A stretch of DNA of 64,000 nucleotides from Candidatus Limiplasma pullicola (GCA_018710985.1 DVIV01000001.1:82388-146387); one strand, 5' to 3'; shown: positions 52,630 to 64,000, counted from the stretch's first letter. Numbers and translations: made by a program. The notes: a model not told the origin generated them from the sequence alone.

Positions 52630-52670
52630 GGGCCGCGGCCGCACGTGCCGCGGCCCGCATTCCGTTTTTT
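52630..52670 (+). promoter_or_regulatory. Intercistronic hairpin with T run between gntP and glycerate kinase genes
   Basis: The stem GGGCCGCGG/CCGCGGCCC (52630-52638 with 52648-52656) is followed after 8 bases by six T residues. The gap before the T run makes it a weak terminator. It could lower kinase expression relative to the transporter. Confidence 0.55.
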
Positions 52671-52690
52671 CCAAATGGAGGCCAACCCTT

Positions 52691-53920
52691 ATGAACCAAG
52701 ACGCAAAACGCATTCTCGACGCTACGCTGCGTGAGGCCCTGCCGGGCGCGGCGGTGGGACAGGCACTCGACCAGATCTCCTTTCAGGCCGGTGGACGGCT
52801 GATTCTGGTAGCCGCGGGCAAGGCTGCCTGGGAAATGGCGCGCGCGGCGCACGAGCGGCTCGGCGAGCGCATCGACGCGGGCGTGGTGGTCACCAAGTAC
52901 GACCATTCGCGCGGCCCGCTGGGAAATCTGGAAATCTTCGAGGCGGGCCATCCCGTGCCCGACGACAACAGCTACCGCGCCACCGCCCGCGCGCTGGAGG
53001 CGGTATCGGGCCTGACGGAAAACGACAGCGTGCTGTTTTTGCTTTCCGGCGGCGGCTCAGCGCTCTTTGAGCAGCCGCTCATCCCCGCCGAGGAGCTGGC
53101 CGACATCACGCGCCAGCTGCTGGCCTGCGGGGCCAACATCGTGGAGATGAATACGCTGCGCAAGCGCCTCTCCGCCGTCAAGGGCGGGCGCTTCGCCCTC
53201 TCCTGCGCCCCGGCCCACGTCTACGCCGTGGTCCTCAGCGACATCATCGGCGACCCGCTGGACATGATTGCCTCCGGGCCGGCATACCCCGACGCCTCCA
53301 CCTGCGCGCAGGCGCAGGAGATCGCGGAGCGCTACGGCCTGCGCCTGTCCGATACGGCGCGCGGGCTGCTGGGGCAGGAGACGCCCAAGGAGCTCACCAA
53401 CGTGACCACCTTCATCACCGGCAGCGTGCGCCAGCTGTGCCGCACCGCCGCCGAGACATGCCGGGAGCTGGGCTACGAGCCGGTGTTCCTCACCGCCAGC
53501 CTCACCTGCGAAGCGCGGGAGGCTGGGGCCTTCCTGGCCGCCATCGCCCGCGACCACCAGGATACGGAGCGCTCGCTGGCGTTCCTGGCCGGCGGCGAGA
53601 CGGTGGTGCACCTGACGGGCAAGGGCCTGGGCGGGCGCAACCAGGAAATCGCGCTGGGCGCGGCCGAGGGCATCGCCGGGTGCCGCGAAACCTGCGTGTT
53701 CTCCTTCGGCTCCGACGGCTCGGACGGGCCGACGGACGCAGCGGGCGGCATCGTGGACGAAGGCTCCGCCGCGCGGCTGGCCGCCGCCGGGCTGGACATC
53801 CACAGGGTTCTTCAGGACAACGACGCCTACCACGCCCTCAAGGCCATCGACGGCCTCGTCATCACCGGCCCCACCGGCACCAACGTCAACGACCTTTCCG
53901 TCGTGCTCATCAGGCGCTGA
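52691..53920 (+). CDS. Glycerate 2-kinase, GckA/MOFRL type
   Basis: A 409-residue cytosolic kinase of the DUF4147/MOFRL family. It has LLSGGGSALFEQP, NTLRKRLSAVKGGRFA, SDIIGDPLDMIASGP, GKGLGGRNQEIALG and GSDGSDGPTDAAGGIVD, all family hallmarks. It phosphorylates D-glycerate, usually to 2-phosphoglycerate, feeding glycolysis. The ATG at 52691 follows ATGGAGG. It ends at a strong terminator. Confidence 0.9.
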   Translation: MNQDAKRILDATLREALPGAAVGQALDQISFQAGGRLILVAAGKAAWEMARAAHERLGERIDAGVVVTKYDHSRGPLGNLEIFEAGHPVPDDNSYRATARALEAVSGLTENDSVLFLLSGGGSALFEQPLIPAEELADITRQLLACGANIVEMNTLRKRLSAVKGGRFALSCAPAHVYAVVLSDIIGDPLDMIASGPAYPDASTCAQAQEIAERYGLRLSDTARGLLGQETPKELTNVTTFITGSVRQLCRTAAETCRELGYEPVFLTASLTCEAREAGAFLAAIARDHQDTERSLAFLAGGETVVHLTGKGLGGRNQEIALGAAEGIAGCRETCVFSFGSDGSDGPTDAAGGIVDEGSAARLAAAGLDIHRVLQDNDAYHALKAIDGLVITGPTGTNVNDLSVVLIRR

Positions 53921-53928
53921 AGATGCGC

Positions 53929-53978
53929 AAAAACCGGCCCGCAGAGGAGCTTTCGCTCCCCCGCGGGCCGGTTTTTTT
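53929..53978. terminator. Bidirectional terminator between glycerate kinase and flavoprotein genes
   Basis: AAAAACCGGCCCGC (53929-53942) pairs with GCGGGCCGG plus T residues (53963-53976), with a small inner hairpin GGAGC/GCTCC. T runs occur on both strands. Confidence 0.9.
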
Positions 53979-54008
53979 CCGGCGGGATGCGGGAACGGGT
54001 CTGCGGGC

Positions 54009-55826
54009 TTACTTGCCCGCGTTCTCTACCGCGCTCTCAGCGGAGATGCGGCCCCAGGTGGCGCACAGGCCATGGCCGATGCCGCCGATGGTGTTGTGAC
54101 CGGCGATGTTGGCCGAGCCGATGATTTCGCCCGCCAGATACGCGCCGCCCACCAGCGTGCCGTCCTCGCGCACGAGCTGGCCGTCGCCGTTGATGCGCGG
54201 GCCGCCAGCGGTCATCATCAGGTAGGGAACGGTGTACACGGCGTAGAAGGGGCCCTCCTCAAAGGCGAGCAGGTTGTCCGTGCGGCCAAAGACGGAGTCC
54301 TCGCCCGCGGCGACATCCTCATTGTACTTGGCGACGGTCTCGGCCAGCTTCTCCGCACCGATCATCTCGCCCAGTTCCTCGATGGTGTCAGCCTTGAACA
54401 TGTAACCCTGCTCCAGCAGCTCGGCGATCTTCTCCTCGTTGGTGAAGGCCGCGGAGTTGCTCATCATGCCGGTAAAGAGCGCGCTGTCATCCGACAGCAT
54501 GTTTTCGGCCAGAACGATGTAAATGATGTTCTGGTCGGCGGTGCGCCACACGGTGCGCTTGTCCATGGAGCTGGCGACGGGCTCGTTGAAGACGCGCTCG
54601 CCGGCGGTGTTGACCCAGATGGCGCCATTGTAGTTGATGTTGCAGCGAAGGGACGCCTGGAAGCCGCTGACCGGCACGGAACCGCCGTAGCAGGAGCAGT
54701 AGTCCATGTTGTCAAACGCCGCGCCGGCGCTGCGGGCGAAGTCATAGCCGCTGCCGATGGCAGTGACGGGATCGTTGGAGGTGATGTTGGTGAAGTTGTA
54801 CTCCTTGAGCCAGCGCTCGCAGTAGCCATAGCCGCCGGTGGCGATGATGGTGCTGGGCGCGGGAATCTCCACGTCGTCCACCTTGACGCCGACCACATCG
54901 CCGTTGTCGTCAAACATGAGGTCGGTGACCAGCGTATCCAGGCACAGCTGGGCCTGGCCCGCGTCGATGAAGCCCTGCAGCTTTTCCATCAGGGCGTTGA
55001 CAAAGTACGAGCCGCCGCCGGAGGAGGCGCCGCCTGCGGTATAGGTCACGCGGTAGGTGTTCATGGTCAGGTATCCGCCGCTGTCCACCTGATCGGAAAA
55101 CTCCACGCCCACGTAATCCTGCAGCCAGTCGATGGCCTCGCCGCTGCGCTCGGCGTGCACCTTGGCGATCTCGGTGTTCATGTTCTCCTCGCCGCCGCCC
55201 ATGGTGACGAAGTCGTTATAGAAGGCCTCGGCGCTGTCCTCGATGCCGGCTTCCTGCTGGATCTTGTAGCCGGCGCCGCTGATGGAGCCGCCCGCGGTGT
55301 TGGCGGAGCCGCCCACGCGGTAGTTCTGCTCCAGCACCAAGACGTTGGCGCCCAGCTCGGCCGCGTGCACGCTGGCCACCAGGCCCGCCATGCCCGCGCC
55401 CACCACGATCACGTCCGGCTCAATGGTGATCTCAAGCGGCTGTTCCTCTTCGGGGGTCTCGCCGCTGAGCGCGGCATCCACGGCCGCCTTGATGGCGTCG
55501 GAGGTAATGGTTGCGCCGGCCACGCCGTCCACGTCGGTGCTCTGCGCCTCGACGATGGCCGCCGGGACCTGCTCGATCGCCGGATCGCTGATGCCGGCCG
55601 TCTCCTGATGCTCGCCGACCTCAACGCTGGTAATCTTTCCGCCTTCCACGGTCACGGTCACGTTCACCGCGCCGCCCATGCCGTTGGCCGAGCCGGTATA
55701 CGTTCCGTCCGTCAGGGTTGCCTCCGCCATGGCGCTCACGGGAGCAAGCGCAGTGCCCAGCGTCAGCGCCATCACAAGCGCCAACACAAGCACACGGCTG
55801 AGCAGCTGTTTCCTGCCTGTTTTCAT
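54009..55826 (-). CDS. Secreted FMN-binding, FAD-dependent fumarate-reductase-like flavoprotein
   Basis: A 605-residue protein. A Sec signal peptide spans residues 1 to about 35. An FMN-binding domain (about 38-118) carries the covalent flavin site DGVAGAT with Thr near 106, the target of ApbE-type flavin transferases. A fumarate reductase/succinate dehydrogenase-type FAD domain follows ([20 protein letters not shown], about 138-157; [48 protein letters not shown]). It should reduce an outside unsaturated acceptor (fumarate, urocanate or other) with electrons from the membrane. No haem motif is present. A divergent AraC gene may regulate it. Confidence 0.9.
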   Translation of the reverse strand: MKTGRKQLLSRVLVLALVMALTLGTALAPVSAMAEATLTDGTYTGSANGMGGAVNVTVTVEGGKITSVEVGEHQETAGISDPAIEQVPAAIVEAQSTDVDGVAGATITSDAIKAAVDAALSGETPEEEQPLEITIEPDVIVVGAGMAGLVASVHAAELGANVLVLEQNYRVGGSANTAGGSISGAGYKIQQEAGIEDSAEAFYNDFVTMGGGEENMNTEIAKVHAERSGEAIDWLQDYVGVEFSDQVDSGGYLTMNTYRVTYTAGGASSGGGSYFVNALMEKLQGFIDAGQAQLCLDTLVTDLMFDDNGDVVGVKVDDVEIPAPSTIIATGGYGYCERWLKEYNFTNITSNDPVTAIGSGYDFARSAGAAFDNMDYCSCYGGSVPVSGFQASLRCNINYNGAIWVNTAGERVFNEPVASSMDKRTVWRTADQNIIYIVLAENMLSDDSALFTGMMSNSAAFTNEEKIAELLEQGYMFKADTIEELGEMIGAEKLAETVAKYNEDVAAGEDSVFGRTDNLLAFEEGPFYAVYTVPYLMMTAGGPRINGDGQLVREDGTLVGGAYLAGEIIGSANIAGHNTIGGIGHGLCATWGRISAESAVENAGK

Positions 55827-55986
55827 TTCCGTTTCCTCCTGCTAGCTGTCATTTTCCTCTTTGTGTAAGTCTGGACGTTTTTTGTTCCGTTCCCAATACC
55901 GCCTTTCTATGATATACTTTTAACGATTCTTTGCCTATATCATACCCATTTCAAATTTGTGTTTATCAGTCCAACGGAGGAAACGC

Positions 55987-56862
55987 ATGAAGCTGACCGA
56001 GCGATTTGATCCCTTTCGGGCGGACGCGGACCCCCTGTCCGTCTACCTGTCCGAGTTTCGTTTTGAGGCGGATTATTTTACGCATTGGCCGCAACAGGAT
56101 TTCAAAACCCTGAAAAATCTGGTCAGCACGCGCATCAAACTGGTGCTGCAGACGCAGGGCAACGCGGAGCTGACCACCCGGAGCGAGCATTTCACGCTCG
56201 CGCCCGGCAGCGTCATGCTCATTCCGCCCTACTGCGTTTACAGCGCCTCCACCTTCGATCATGTGGATTCCTATGAAATTTTCTTCAATTTGCACCCTTA
56301 TGCCCGTGAGCACGGGTTTTTGCAGCAATTCGGCTTTACGCGCATCCTGCACTTTCCGCGCATTCTGTCCCCGGCGGATATCGCGGCCCTGGAATCCTGC
56401 TATGAGGATATGCGGGCGCACAGGCCCGGCGGCTATGCACAGCTGGGCGCGCTGATGCAGCTTTTGTTTCTCCGGCTGATCCGCCTGCAGAACGCACCGG
56501 CGCTTCCGGCGGAAAACAGTTCCCGCGAGCAGTACGTCATCTCCCGGCTCTTCGAATATCTGGAGACGCACCTTGCCCAGCCCATTCATGTGGACCAGCT
56601 CTGTGCAGCCCTGCACGTATCCCAGAGCCACCTGTACCGCTGTAGCCGCAACGTCATGAACTGTTCCACCCAGCAGCTTGTGATCCGCTACAAGCTGCGC
56701 CATGCGCAGATGCTGCTCAAAAACCCCGAGCTTTCCATCGGCGATGTGGCCGGCGCCATCGGCTATGATCTGTTTTATTTCAGCACGCAGTTCAAAAAGG
56801 CGTTTCTGGTTTCGCCCTCCCAATACCGCAAAAACCTGCTGTATTGCCTGCAAAACGCATAG
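55987..56862 (+). CDS. AraC-family transcriptional regulator
   Basis: A 291-residue protein. Its N-terminal cupin-like sensing domain has FTLAPGSVMLIPPYCVYSAS. Two C-terminal helix-turn-helix units follow at about 195-290 (VDQLCAALHVSQSHLYR and SIGDVAGAIGYDLFYFSTQFKKAFLVSPSQYRK). The ATG at 55987 follows GGAGG. It is divergent from the secreted flavoprotein gene with a 160-base intergenic space, so it may activate that gene in response to its substrate. Confidence 0.9.
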   Translation: MKLTERFDPFRADADPLSVYLSEFRFEADYFTHWPQQDFKTLKNLVSTRIKLVLQTQGNAELTTRSEHFTLAPGSVMLIPPYCVYSASTFDHVDSYEIFFNLHPYAREHGFLQQFGFTRILHFPRILSPADIAALESCYEDMRAHRPGGYAQLGALMQLLFLRLIRLQNAPALPAENSSREQYVISRLFEYLETHLAQPIHVDQLCAALHVSQSHLYRCSRNVMNCSTQQLVIRYKLRHAQMLLKNPELSIGDVAGAIGYDLFYFSTQFKKAFLVSPSQYRKNLLYCLQNA

Positions 56863-56868
56863 CGCAGG

Positions 56869-58784
<1,916 letters not shown>

Positions 58785-58788
<4 letters not shown>

Positions 58789-59450
58789 CGGGTGTCTTCC
58801 CCTCTATCTTGCTGTGAAACCGGGGGCGCCGCCCAGCGCTCCTCCAGCTCGCGCGCGGACAGGCGCAGCTCGTGCGCGGATGTCCGGCCAAAGGCCAGGT
58901 CCTGTGCGGGTGCGCGCGCCGCCTCGCGCAGCATGCACACCCCTTTGCGCACGCACGCCGCCCGCTCCTGCGGCGAGCACCGCTCCGCTGCCTCAAACAG
59001 CGCGTCCTCCATGTCTGCATAGGCTCCACCCTGCCTGAGGAACGCGGCGCAGTCCATCAAATCCTCCGGCAAAAGCAGGTCTGCCAGCTCCAGCTTGAGC
59101 GCCTGCACGCGCGGCGCGCGCAGCTCGCACAGCGGTCCTTCCTCCTCCAGCGTGAGCAGCAGGCGCAGGCTCTTGAGCCGGAGCATCCGGCCTTCCTCCC
59201 AGGGCGCCGGGAGGCCCATGGCGCGAAGGTAGAGCAGCTCGCTGGCAAACAGGCGCGGCGTGGGCGAGAGCAGCTCCGTCAGGCTTTCGGCGCTGAGCGT
59301 CTCAAGCGCCGAAAGCGGCAGGCCGCATCGCTTGCGGCTAGCCCCATCCAAAAGGCGCATCTGCGCTAGCTCGTCCATCAGCTCCTTGACGCGCCGCATC
59401 AGGTCGCCCATCATCTCGATCATGCGCAGGATGTAGTCCCGCTGAAACAC
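58785..59450 (-). CDS. DUF6483-like helical protein of unknown function
   Basis: A 221-residue, Leu/Glu/Arg-rich, all-helical protein. The opening FQRDYILRMIEMMGDLMRRVKELM matches the start of the proteins grouped as DUF6483 in Firmicutes. No catalytic motif is visible. It overlaps the ABC-F start by 4 bases, so the two are co-translated. A function linked to translation is possible only by association. Confidence 0.65.
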
Positions 59451-59533
59451 CGGTGCTCACCTCCACGGCCGCTGTTTTCTAGTATAGCATATCCCTGCGG
59501 GAAGGCAAGGGGAACCGGCTTGGGAGGGCAGCA

Positions 59534-61276
59534 TCACATCCGGCGTTTGTCCGTTGTCAGCGCTATGCCCACGCAAAACGGCATGCTCGCAACCACGCCA
59601 TACATGTAGCGAAACTCCGCAAAAACCGGTGAGGCCATAGACGTGAGCCAGATGCCGGCCAGCAAAACCCACGACGACGCCAGCCGTGTCCTGCGCTTAC
59701 TTACCAGCACCGCAAAAGCGATCAGCACGATCCAGACATACGGCGCAGGTCGGCACAGCGCGCCCAGCAGGGGCGTGTTTTGCAGCCTGTCGTACATGCC
59801 GCCCAAAAATTCCGTGCCGGCGGTCTCCCGCCGTACCAGTCCAAACGAATTCGGATAGATTTCACGGTCAACGGACCAAAATGGCACGTTAGGATACCAG
59901 TACCCATGCGTATGGTACAAAAGCACATCCAGATATACCAGCGGATGCTCAAGCCCCAACTGCGCCCACAGCTTGAGATAACGCGCCGGGTTGCTCAAAA
60001 GGACATCGTTGCGCAGGATCGCCTTCACCGGGTCTGACGCGGTCGGATCGTAAGCCCAGCGCAGCTCCTCCACGGACGGGAAGAGCTCCTCCAGCGCCTC
60101 CGTCTCCTCCCGGGTCAGCTCGAGGTTATGGTCGCGCACGGTTTTGGCGATCTGCTGCAGCGGCAGTGCAAGCGCTTCGCCCGGCGCGGACTTCTGGGCG
60201 CCCAGCCCGTCGAAGATCAGACACTGGTATGCGTTCACCATGAGCAGCATGGCCGCTCCCACCACCAGCAGTGGCTTCCACAGCCTTCGGTTGCAAAGCA
60301 GAAACACCGGAAACCCCAGCAGGAATGCGTAGTACCCGTTGTTGCGGTAGATACAAAACAGAAACAGCACCACGCTCAGCCTCAGCCACCAGCCGCGTGT
60401 CATGCTCCCCTTTTCGCACGGTTCCTCGCAGCATTGGGCCACCCGCGTCAGCATCATCACCGCGAGCACCGTCAAGCCGCCGAAGAGCACGTCTTTCCAC
60501 ATGGTAATGCTGTAAAACGCATGCACGCTTACCAGCGCGTAGCAGATGAACGCCATGGCCAGCACGCCTCGCGCGGCACCCTCCTCCATCAGCCGCCGCA
60601 CCACCCCGGCAAAAATCGCAGACATGGCAGCCATCTGAAACAGGCTATAAAGCCCCACGCCCCACTCCAGCGAGCCCAGAGCCTGACCCAGCAGCACAAA
60701 GGGAGCAATCGTCCACTGGTGGATGATCGGATGATGATTGCTCAGCGGCGCGCTTCCCAGAATGATGGAAAGCTCGTTGATGGAATCGTGGCTCAGGCAC
60801 CCGGGAAAGAAGCAAATATAGTAAGGGAGCCAGCAGACGAACATCGCCAACCAAATTTTCCAGAAGGCCGGGCCGCCGCTTCTTTTGGCGGAATGCATGC
60901 GCCCTGCGGCTCGCAGCACAATGCGCAGCGCCGCCCAGCAAAGTCCGGTCAGGCCGACCATGCGTATCAGCGCTATCAGGAAGGTTTTCACCGTCACAAA
61001 CCCCTCGATGGTTTGCTGGTGATGCACTTCCTGTCCGATGACCAACATCGCTGCAAATAGCGCGCCCAGCACCAACGCCGTTCTGTCGGTCCGTTTTTCT
61101 ACCGGGCGGCGCACCGCCAGCCAGGCTGTCGCCGCGCATCCCACTGCCAGCAACACCAGTGCCAGCGGCTGTCCGTCCGTCAGGTCAGCTGCTCCCACAA
61201 GTCCCAGCAGCGCAATGATCGCCGCCTGGACAACTTGCAGCGCTGCGAATTTGCTGCTTTGGCTTTCCTTCTTCAT
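59534..61276 (-). CDS. DUF6020-like multi-pass membrane protein, GT-C-like
   Basis: A 580-residue protein with about twelve helices. The central loop reads YYICFFPGCLSHDSINELSIILG...LSNHHPIIHQWT, with Asp and His-His residues that resemble the DUF6020 family and other lipid-linked sugar transferases of the GT-C fold. The C-terminal part, including NVPFWSVDREIYPNSFGLVRRETAGTEFL, is soluble or looped. It lies downstream of the rplA terminator and has no obvious partner. Its acceptor is unknown. Confidence 0.65.
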   Translation of the reverse strand: MKKESQSSKFAALQVVQAAIIALLGLVGAADLTDGQPLALVLLAVGCAATAWLAVRRPVEKRTDRTALVLGALFAAMLVIGQEVHHQQTIEGFVTVKTFLIALIRMVGLTGLCWAALRIVLRAAGRMHSAKRSGGPAFWKIWLAMFVCWLPYYICFFPGCLSHDSINELSIILGSAPLSNHHPIIHQWTIAPFVLLGQALGSLEWGVGLYSLFQMAAMSAIFAGVVRRLMEEGAARGVLAMAFICYALVSVHAFYSITMWKDVLFGGLTVLAVMMLTRVAQCCEEPCEKGSMTRGWWLRLSVVLFLFCIYRNNGYYAFLLGFPVFLLCNRRLWKPLLVVGAAMLLMVNAYQCLIFDGLGAQKSAPGEALALPLQQIAKTVRDHNLELTREETEALEELFPSVEELRWAYDPTASDPVKAILRNDVLLSNPARYLKLWAQLGLEHPLVYLDVLLYHTHGYWYPNVPFWSVDREIYPNSFGLVRRETAGTEFLGGMYDRLQNTPLLGALCRPAPYVWIVLIAFAVLVSKRRTRLASSWVLLAGIWLTSMASPVFAEFRYMYGVVASMPFCVGIALTTDKRRM

Positions 61277-61315
61277 GCCTTCTCCCTCCGTTAACCCGAG
61301 CGGCCTCCGGCTGCA

Positions 61316-61349
61316 AAAGAAAAGCCCTCCGTTTCAGAAGCGGAGGGCT
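61316..61349 (-). terminator. Terminator after rplA
   Basis: AGCCCTCCG (61349-61341) pairs with CGGAGGGCT (61331-61323) on the minus strand, followed by TTTTCTTTT. It lies 16 bases after the rplA stop. Confidence 0.9.
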
Positions 61350-61364
61350 TGGGGGCATCCCCCC

Positions 61365-62054
61365 TTAGAACTTCAGGGGGTTAACCTTGATGGCGGGGCC
61401 CATGGTGGCGCTGAGGTACACGCTGCGCACATAGGTGCCCTTGGCGGCAGCGGGCTTGGCCTTGTTGATGGCGTCCATGAGGACCTGCAGGTTCTCGCCC
61501 AGCTTTTCGGGGCCGAAAGAGGCCTTGCCGATGGGGCAGTGAACGATGGAGGTCTTGTCCACGCGATACTCGACCTTACCGGCCTTGATATCGGTGATGG
61601 CCTTGGCCACATCCATGGTCACGGTGCCGCTCTTGGGGTTGGGCATGAGGCCCTTGGGGCCCAGGATGCGGCCGATGCGGCCGACGACGCCCATCATGTC
61701 GGGGGTGGCGATCATGACGTCGAAGCCAAACCAGTTTTCGGTCTGGATCTTGTGGATCATTTCCTCGCCGCCGACGATATCCGCGCCTGCGGCCTCGGCT
61801 TCCTTGACCTTGTCGCCCTTTGTGACCACCAGCACGCGCACGGTGCGGCCGGTGCCGTGGGGCAGAACCACCGCGCCGCGGACCTGCTGGTCGGCATGGC
61901 GGGGATCGACGCCCAGGCGGACGGAGATCTCGATGGTTTCGTCAAACTTGGCCTTGCTGGTCTTGCAGGCCAGCTCGCAGGCCTCGGCGGGGTCGTAGGC
62001 GTTGAGATGGTCGATCAGCTTCGCGCTGTCCACATATTTCTTTCCGTGTTTCAT
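61365..62054 (-). CDS. rplA: 50S ribosomal protein L1
   Basis: A 229-residue protein of standard length with [50 protein letters not shown] and the C-terminal [21 protein letters not shown]. It binds 23S rRNA at the L1 stalk. It follows rplK by 55 bases and is the last gene before a terminator; rplJ and rplL do not follow. Confidence 0.98.
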   Translation of the reverse strand: MKHGKKYVDSAKLIDHLNAYDPAEACELACKTSKAKFDETIEISVRLGVDPRHADQQVRGAVVLPHGTGRTVRVLVVTKGDKVKEAEAAGADIVGGEEMIHKIQTENWFGFDVMIATPDMMGVVGRIGRILGPKGLMPNPKSGTVTMDVAKAITDIKAGKVEYRVDKTSIVHCPIGKASFGPEKLGENLQVLMDAINKAKPAAAKGTYVRSVYLSATMGPAIKVNPLKF

Positions 62055-62109
62055 GCTACTGTCCTTCCTGTGGTGCTAACGGCACAATGTCCTCCCACAA
62101 ATGGTCGTC

Positions 62110-62535
62110 TTATTCCTCAACCGTGATGCCCATGGAGCGGGCGGTACCCTTGATCATGCTCATGATGGCCTCGATATCGGTGGCGTTGACATCGGGCTTT
62201 TTGATCTCGGCGATCTTGCGAACCTGCTCCTGGGTGAGCTTGCCAACCTTGTCGCGGTTGGGGCGGCCGGAAGCGGTCTGCAGGTTCAGCTCCTTCTTGA
62301 TGAGCACGGGAACCGGCGGCGTCTTGGTGATGAAGGAGAAGGTGTTGTCGGTGTACACCGTGATGACGACGGGGATGATCATGCCCGCGTCCTTCTGGGT
62401 ACGCTCATTGAACTCCTTGCAGAAACCGGGGATGTTCACGCCATGCTGGCCCAGCGCGGGACCGATCGGCGGCGCGGGCGTCGCCTTGGCGGCGGGAACC
62501 TGAAGCTTGATCATGGATTTGACTTTCTTTGCCAT
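62110..62535 (-). CDS. rplK: 50S ribosomal protein L11
   Basis: A 141-residue protein with [28 protein letters not shown], the Pro-rich thiostrepton-region loop, and the C-terminal rRNA-binding [20 protein letters not shown]. The ATG at 62535 follows AAGGAGGTG. It is part of the stalk base. Confidence 0.98.
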   Translation of the reverse strand: MAKKVKSMIKLQVPAAKATPAPPIGPALGQHGVNIPGFCKEFNERTQKDAGMIIPVVITVYTDNTFSFITKTPPVPVLIKKELNLQTASGRPNRDKVGKLTQEQVRKIAEIKKPDVNATDIEAIMSMIKGTARSMGITVEE

Positions 62536-62628
62536 GGGAATGGCACCTCCTTCGATGTGGTCATGGCGGAACGGCTTTTCCGTTCCTCCCACAGCTCCCC
62601 GGAGGGAGCTTTGCGGCGCTCAGGCGCC

Positions 62629-63174
62629 TTATTTGGGCTGGACCTTTTCGACGTCCTGCAGGTCCACCTCAACGGGCATTTCGCGCCCCAGGAACATTTT
62701 GACCTTCACGGTCAGCTTCTGGCGCACAGTATCGACGTCCTCCACCACGCCGGTGAAATTCTCCAGCGGGCCGGAGAGAATGCGCACTTCCTCGCCGATG
62801 GCGATGCCGAATTCCACGCTGTTTTGCTGCGTGGAAAGCATCATGTCCACTTCGGCGGGGGTGAGGGCGACGGGCTTGGAGTCGGGTCCGACGAAGCCGG
62901 TCACGCCGCGCGTGTTGCGCACCAGGTACCAGCTTTCGCTGGTTTCGATCATATGCACCAGCACGTAGCCGGGATAGACCTTCCGCTGGGATTTCACGCG
63001 CTTGTTCCCCTTGATCTCCACCACGTCCTCCACGGGCACGCGCACGTCGAAGATCAGGCGCTGCATCTCGGGGTTGTTCTCAACGGACTTTTCGATGTTA
63101 TCCTTGACCTTGTTCTCATAGCCGGAGTAGGTATGCACGACATACCAGCACGGCTCTTTGCTGTTTTCGGCCAT
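62629..63174 (-). CDS. nusG: Transcription elongation/antitermination factor
   Basis: A 181-residue protein with the NGN domain (WYVVHTYSGYENKVKDNIEK, YPGYVLVHM) and a C-terminal KOW domain (GEEVRILSGPLENFTGVVED). It binds RNA polymerase and links it to Rho, ribosomes and NusE. It lies 10 bases after secE. Confidence 0.97.
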   Translation of the reverse strand: MAENSKEPCWYVVHTYSGYENKVKDNIEKSVENNPEMQRLIFDVRVPVEDVVEIKGNKRVKSQRKVYPGYVLVHMIETSESWYLVRNTRGVTGFVGPDSKPVALTPAEVDMMLSTQQNSVEFGIAIGEEVRILSGPLENFTGVVEDVDTVRQKLTVKVKMFLGREMPVEVDLQDVEKVQPK

Positions 63175-63184
63175 GGCTGTCTCC

Positions 63185-63442
63185 TTACGCGCTCATGATG
63201 AGGCTCACAAGCTGCGTAGCCCCGGTATCCAGCAGGCCGATAATGACCATCATGAACAGCATGAAGAGAACCACGATCACCGAGTAGTTGACCAGCTTCT
63301 CGCGCGTGGGCCATGTGACCTTGCGAAGCTCGTGCCACATGTTTTTGAACGCCAGGCCGATGCGCTTGAAGAAGCCAACAAATCCCTGCCCGAAGCGAAC
63401 GAAGAAGTTCGGCTTCGCGCTCTTGGTCTTCTTTTCCGTCAT
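63185..63442 (-). CDS. secE: Preprotein translocase subunit SecE
   Basis: An 85-residue protein. A charged N terminus is followed by NMWHELRKVTWPTREKLVNYSVIVVLF, the conserved amphipathic helix and single membrane helix of short SecE forms. The ATG at 63442 matches this length; a longer frame overlaps rpmG. Confidence 0.95.
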   Translation of the reverse strand: MTEKKTKSAKPNFFVRFGQGFVGFFKRIGLAFKNMWHELRKVTWPTREKLVNYSVIVVLFMLFMMVIIGLLDTGATQLVSLIMSA

Positions 63443-63477
63443 GGTTTTCACTCCATTCGCAAGTTGACGTTTCCGGC

Positions 63478-63639
63478 TTACTTGGTCTCGCGGTGGACGG
63501 TGTGCTTTTTGCAGAAACGGCAATACTTGTTCAGCTCAATGCGGTCGGGGGTGTTTTTCTTGTTCTTCATGGAATTGTAGTTCCGCTGCTTGCATTCGGT
63601 GCAGGCCAGCATCACTTTGTTACGGGCAACGCTTGCCAC
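63478..63639 (-). CDS. rpmG: 50S ribosomal protein L33
   Basis: A 53-residue protein with CTEC and CRFC pairs that form a zinc ribbon ([14 protein letters not shown], then [14 protein letters not shown]). The start is the GTG at 63639, 8 bases after AGGAGG. It is the zinc-containing L33 type. It lies between tuf and secE, 35 bases before secE. Confidence 0.95.
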   Translation of the reverse strand: MASVARNKVMLACTECKQRNYNSMKNKKNTPDRIELNKYCRFCKKHTVHRETK

Positions 63640-63665
63640 GTTCGCCACCTCCTCGTCGATGTGGG

Positions 63666-63708
63666 AAAGGCCGCCTCCGCCCGCCCGCTGACGGGCGGAA
63701 GGGCCGCT
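63666..63708 (-). terminator. Imperfect terminator-like hairpin after tuf
   Basis: On the minus strand an inner stem CCGCCCG/CGGGCGG (63698-63692 with 63687-63681) with imperfect GC extensions is followed by a short TTT. It may reduce, but not block, readthrough from tuf to rpmG. Confidence 0.5.
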
Positions 63709-63775
63709 GCATGTCTATTCCCTGCTGCGCATCCGGGCTGCCGAGGCATCGCCGCGGACACGAAGCGGATGGAAA

Positions 63776-64000
<225 letters not shown>

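Noticed and set aside
63640..63775. A tRNA gene between tuf and rpmG, as occurs in many bacteria
   Set aside because: The 136 bases hold a GC hairpin but no cloverleaf with a GTTC-type T-loop or acceptor stem.

Overview
The window looks like chromosome from a GC-rich, Gram-positive anaerobe of the class Clostridia. The evidence is the gene order relA, dtd, MBL hydrolase, hemZ; the split transketolase; a DnaD/DnaI-type helicase-loader pair; an LCP protein; small half-size EamA transporters; several low-character GT-C membrane proteins; and the absence of outer-membrane genes. A placement near the Christensenellales is possible but is only an impression. No rRNA, tRNA, CRISPR array, prophage or autonomous insertion sequence was seen. 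Coding density is high. The strong GC bias at codon third positions produces many long false antisense frames.

Layout. Positions 1-16934 are one unbroken minus-strand run. It begins with a cell-surface glycan cluster: two tandem DUF6056-like membrane proteins, an SDR, an ACP, an acyl-activating ligase, LuxE, LuxC, a polyprenyl-phosphate GT2, a WecD-like acetyltransferase and a GT-C protein. It then passes into relA, another GT-C protein, dtd, an MBL hydrolase and hemZ. Positions 17128-24822 hold a small LysM protein and a minus-strand group: FAD oxidoreductase, recJ, two half-size EamA transporters, trpS and a COG2509 flavoprotein. Positions 25061-31360 hold an aldo/keto reductase, a CDF metal exporter, an LCP protein and a dnaD-dnaI-arsC-like operon. 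A structured repeat with imperfect terminal inverted repeats lies at 31430-31656.

Positions 31681-35630 encode a complete iron-type ABC importer. A serine-hydrolase homologue that has lost its catalytic residues follows. Positions 37011-43617 contain two ECF sigma/anti-sigma pairs flanking a CsoR-controlled P-type ATPase. One of the two anti-sigma proteins carries a large predicted extracellular solute-binding-like region. Positions 43837-49075 hold a split transketolase, murC, an asymmetric ABC-F protein and a DUF1653 protein. Positions 49120-56862 hold a MarR/MATE pair, a glycerate uptake and phosphorylation operon, and a secreted FMN/FAD reductase with a divergent AraC regulator. The end carries an ABC-F protein, two proteins of unknown function, and the rplA, rplK, nusG, secE, rpmG, tuf block.

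How it fits together. The most unusual system is the luxCE/ACP/ligase/SDR set inside a glycan cluster. I infer that it activates a carboxylic acid, loads it on a dedicated ACP and reduces it to an aldehyde or alcohol for decorating a lipid-linked sugar. The ArnC-like GT2, the ArnE/F-like half transporters about 11 kb away and several GT-C proteins could supply sugar loading, flipping and transfer. The metal genes, sigma modules and efflux genes form separately regulated units, for which promoters and operators can be read directly.
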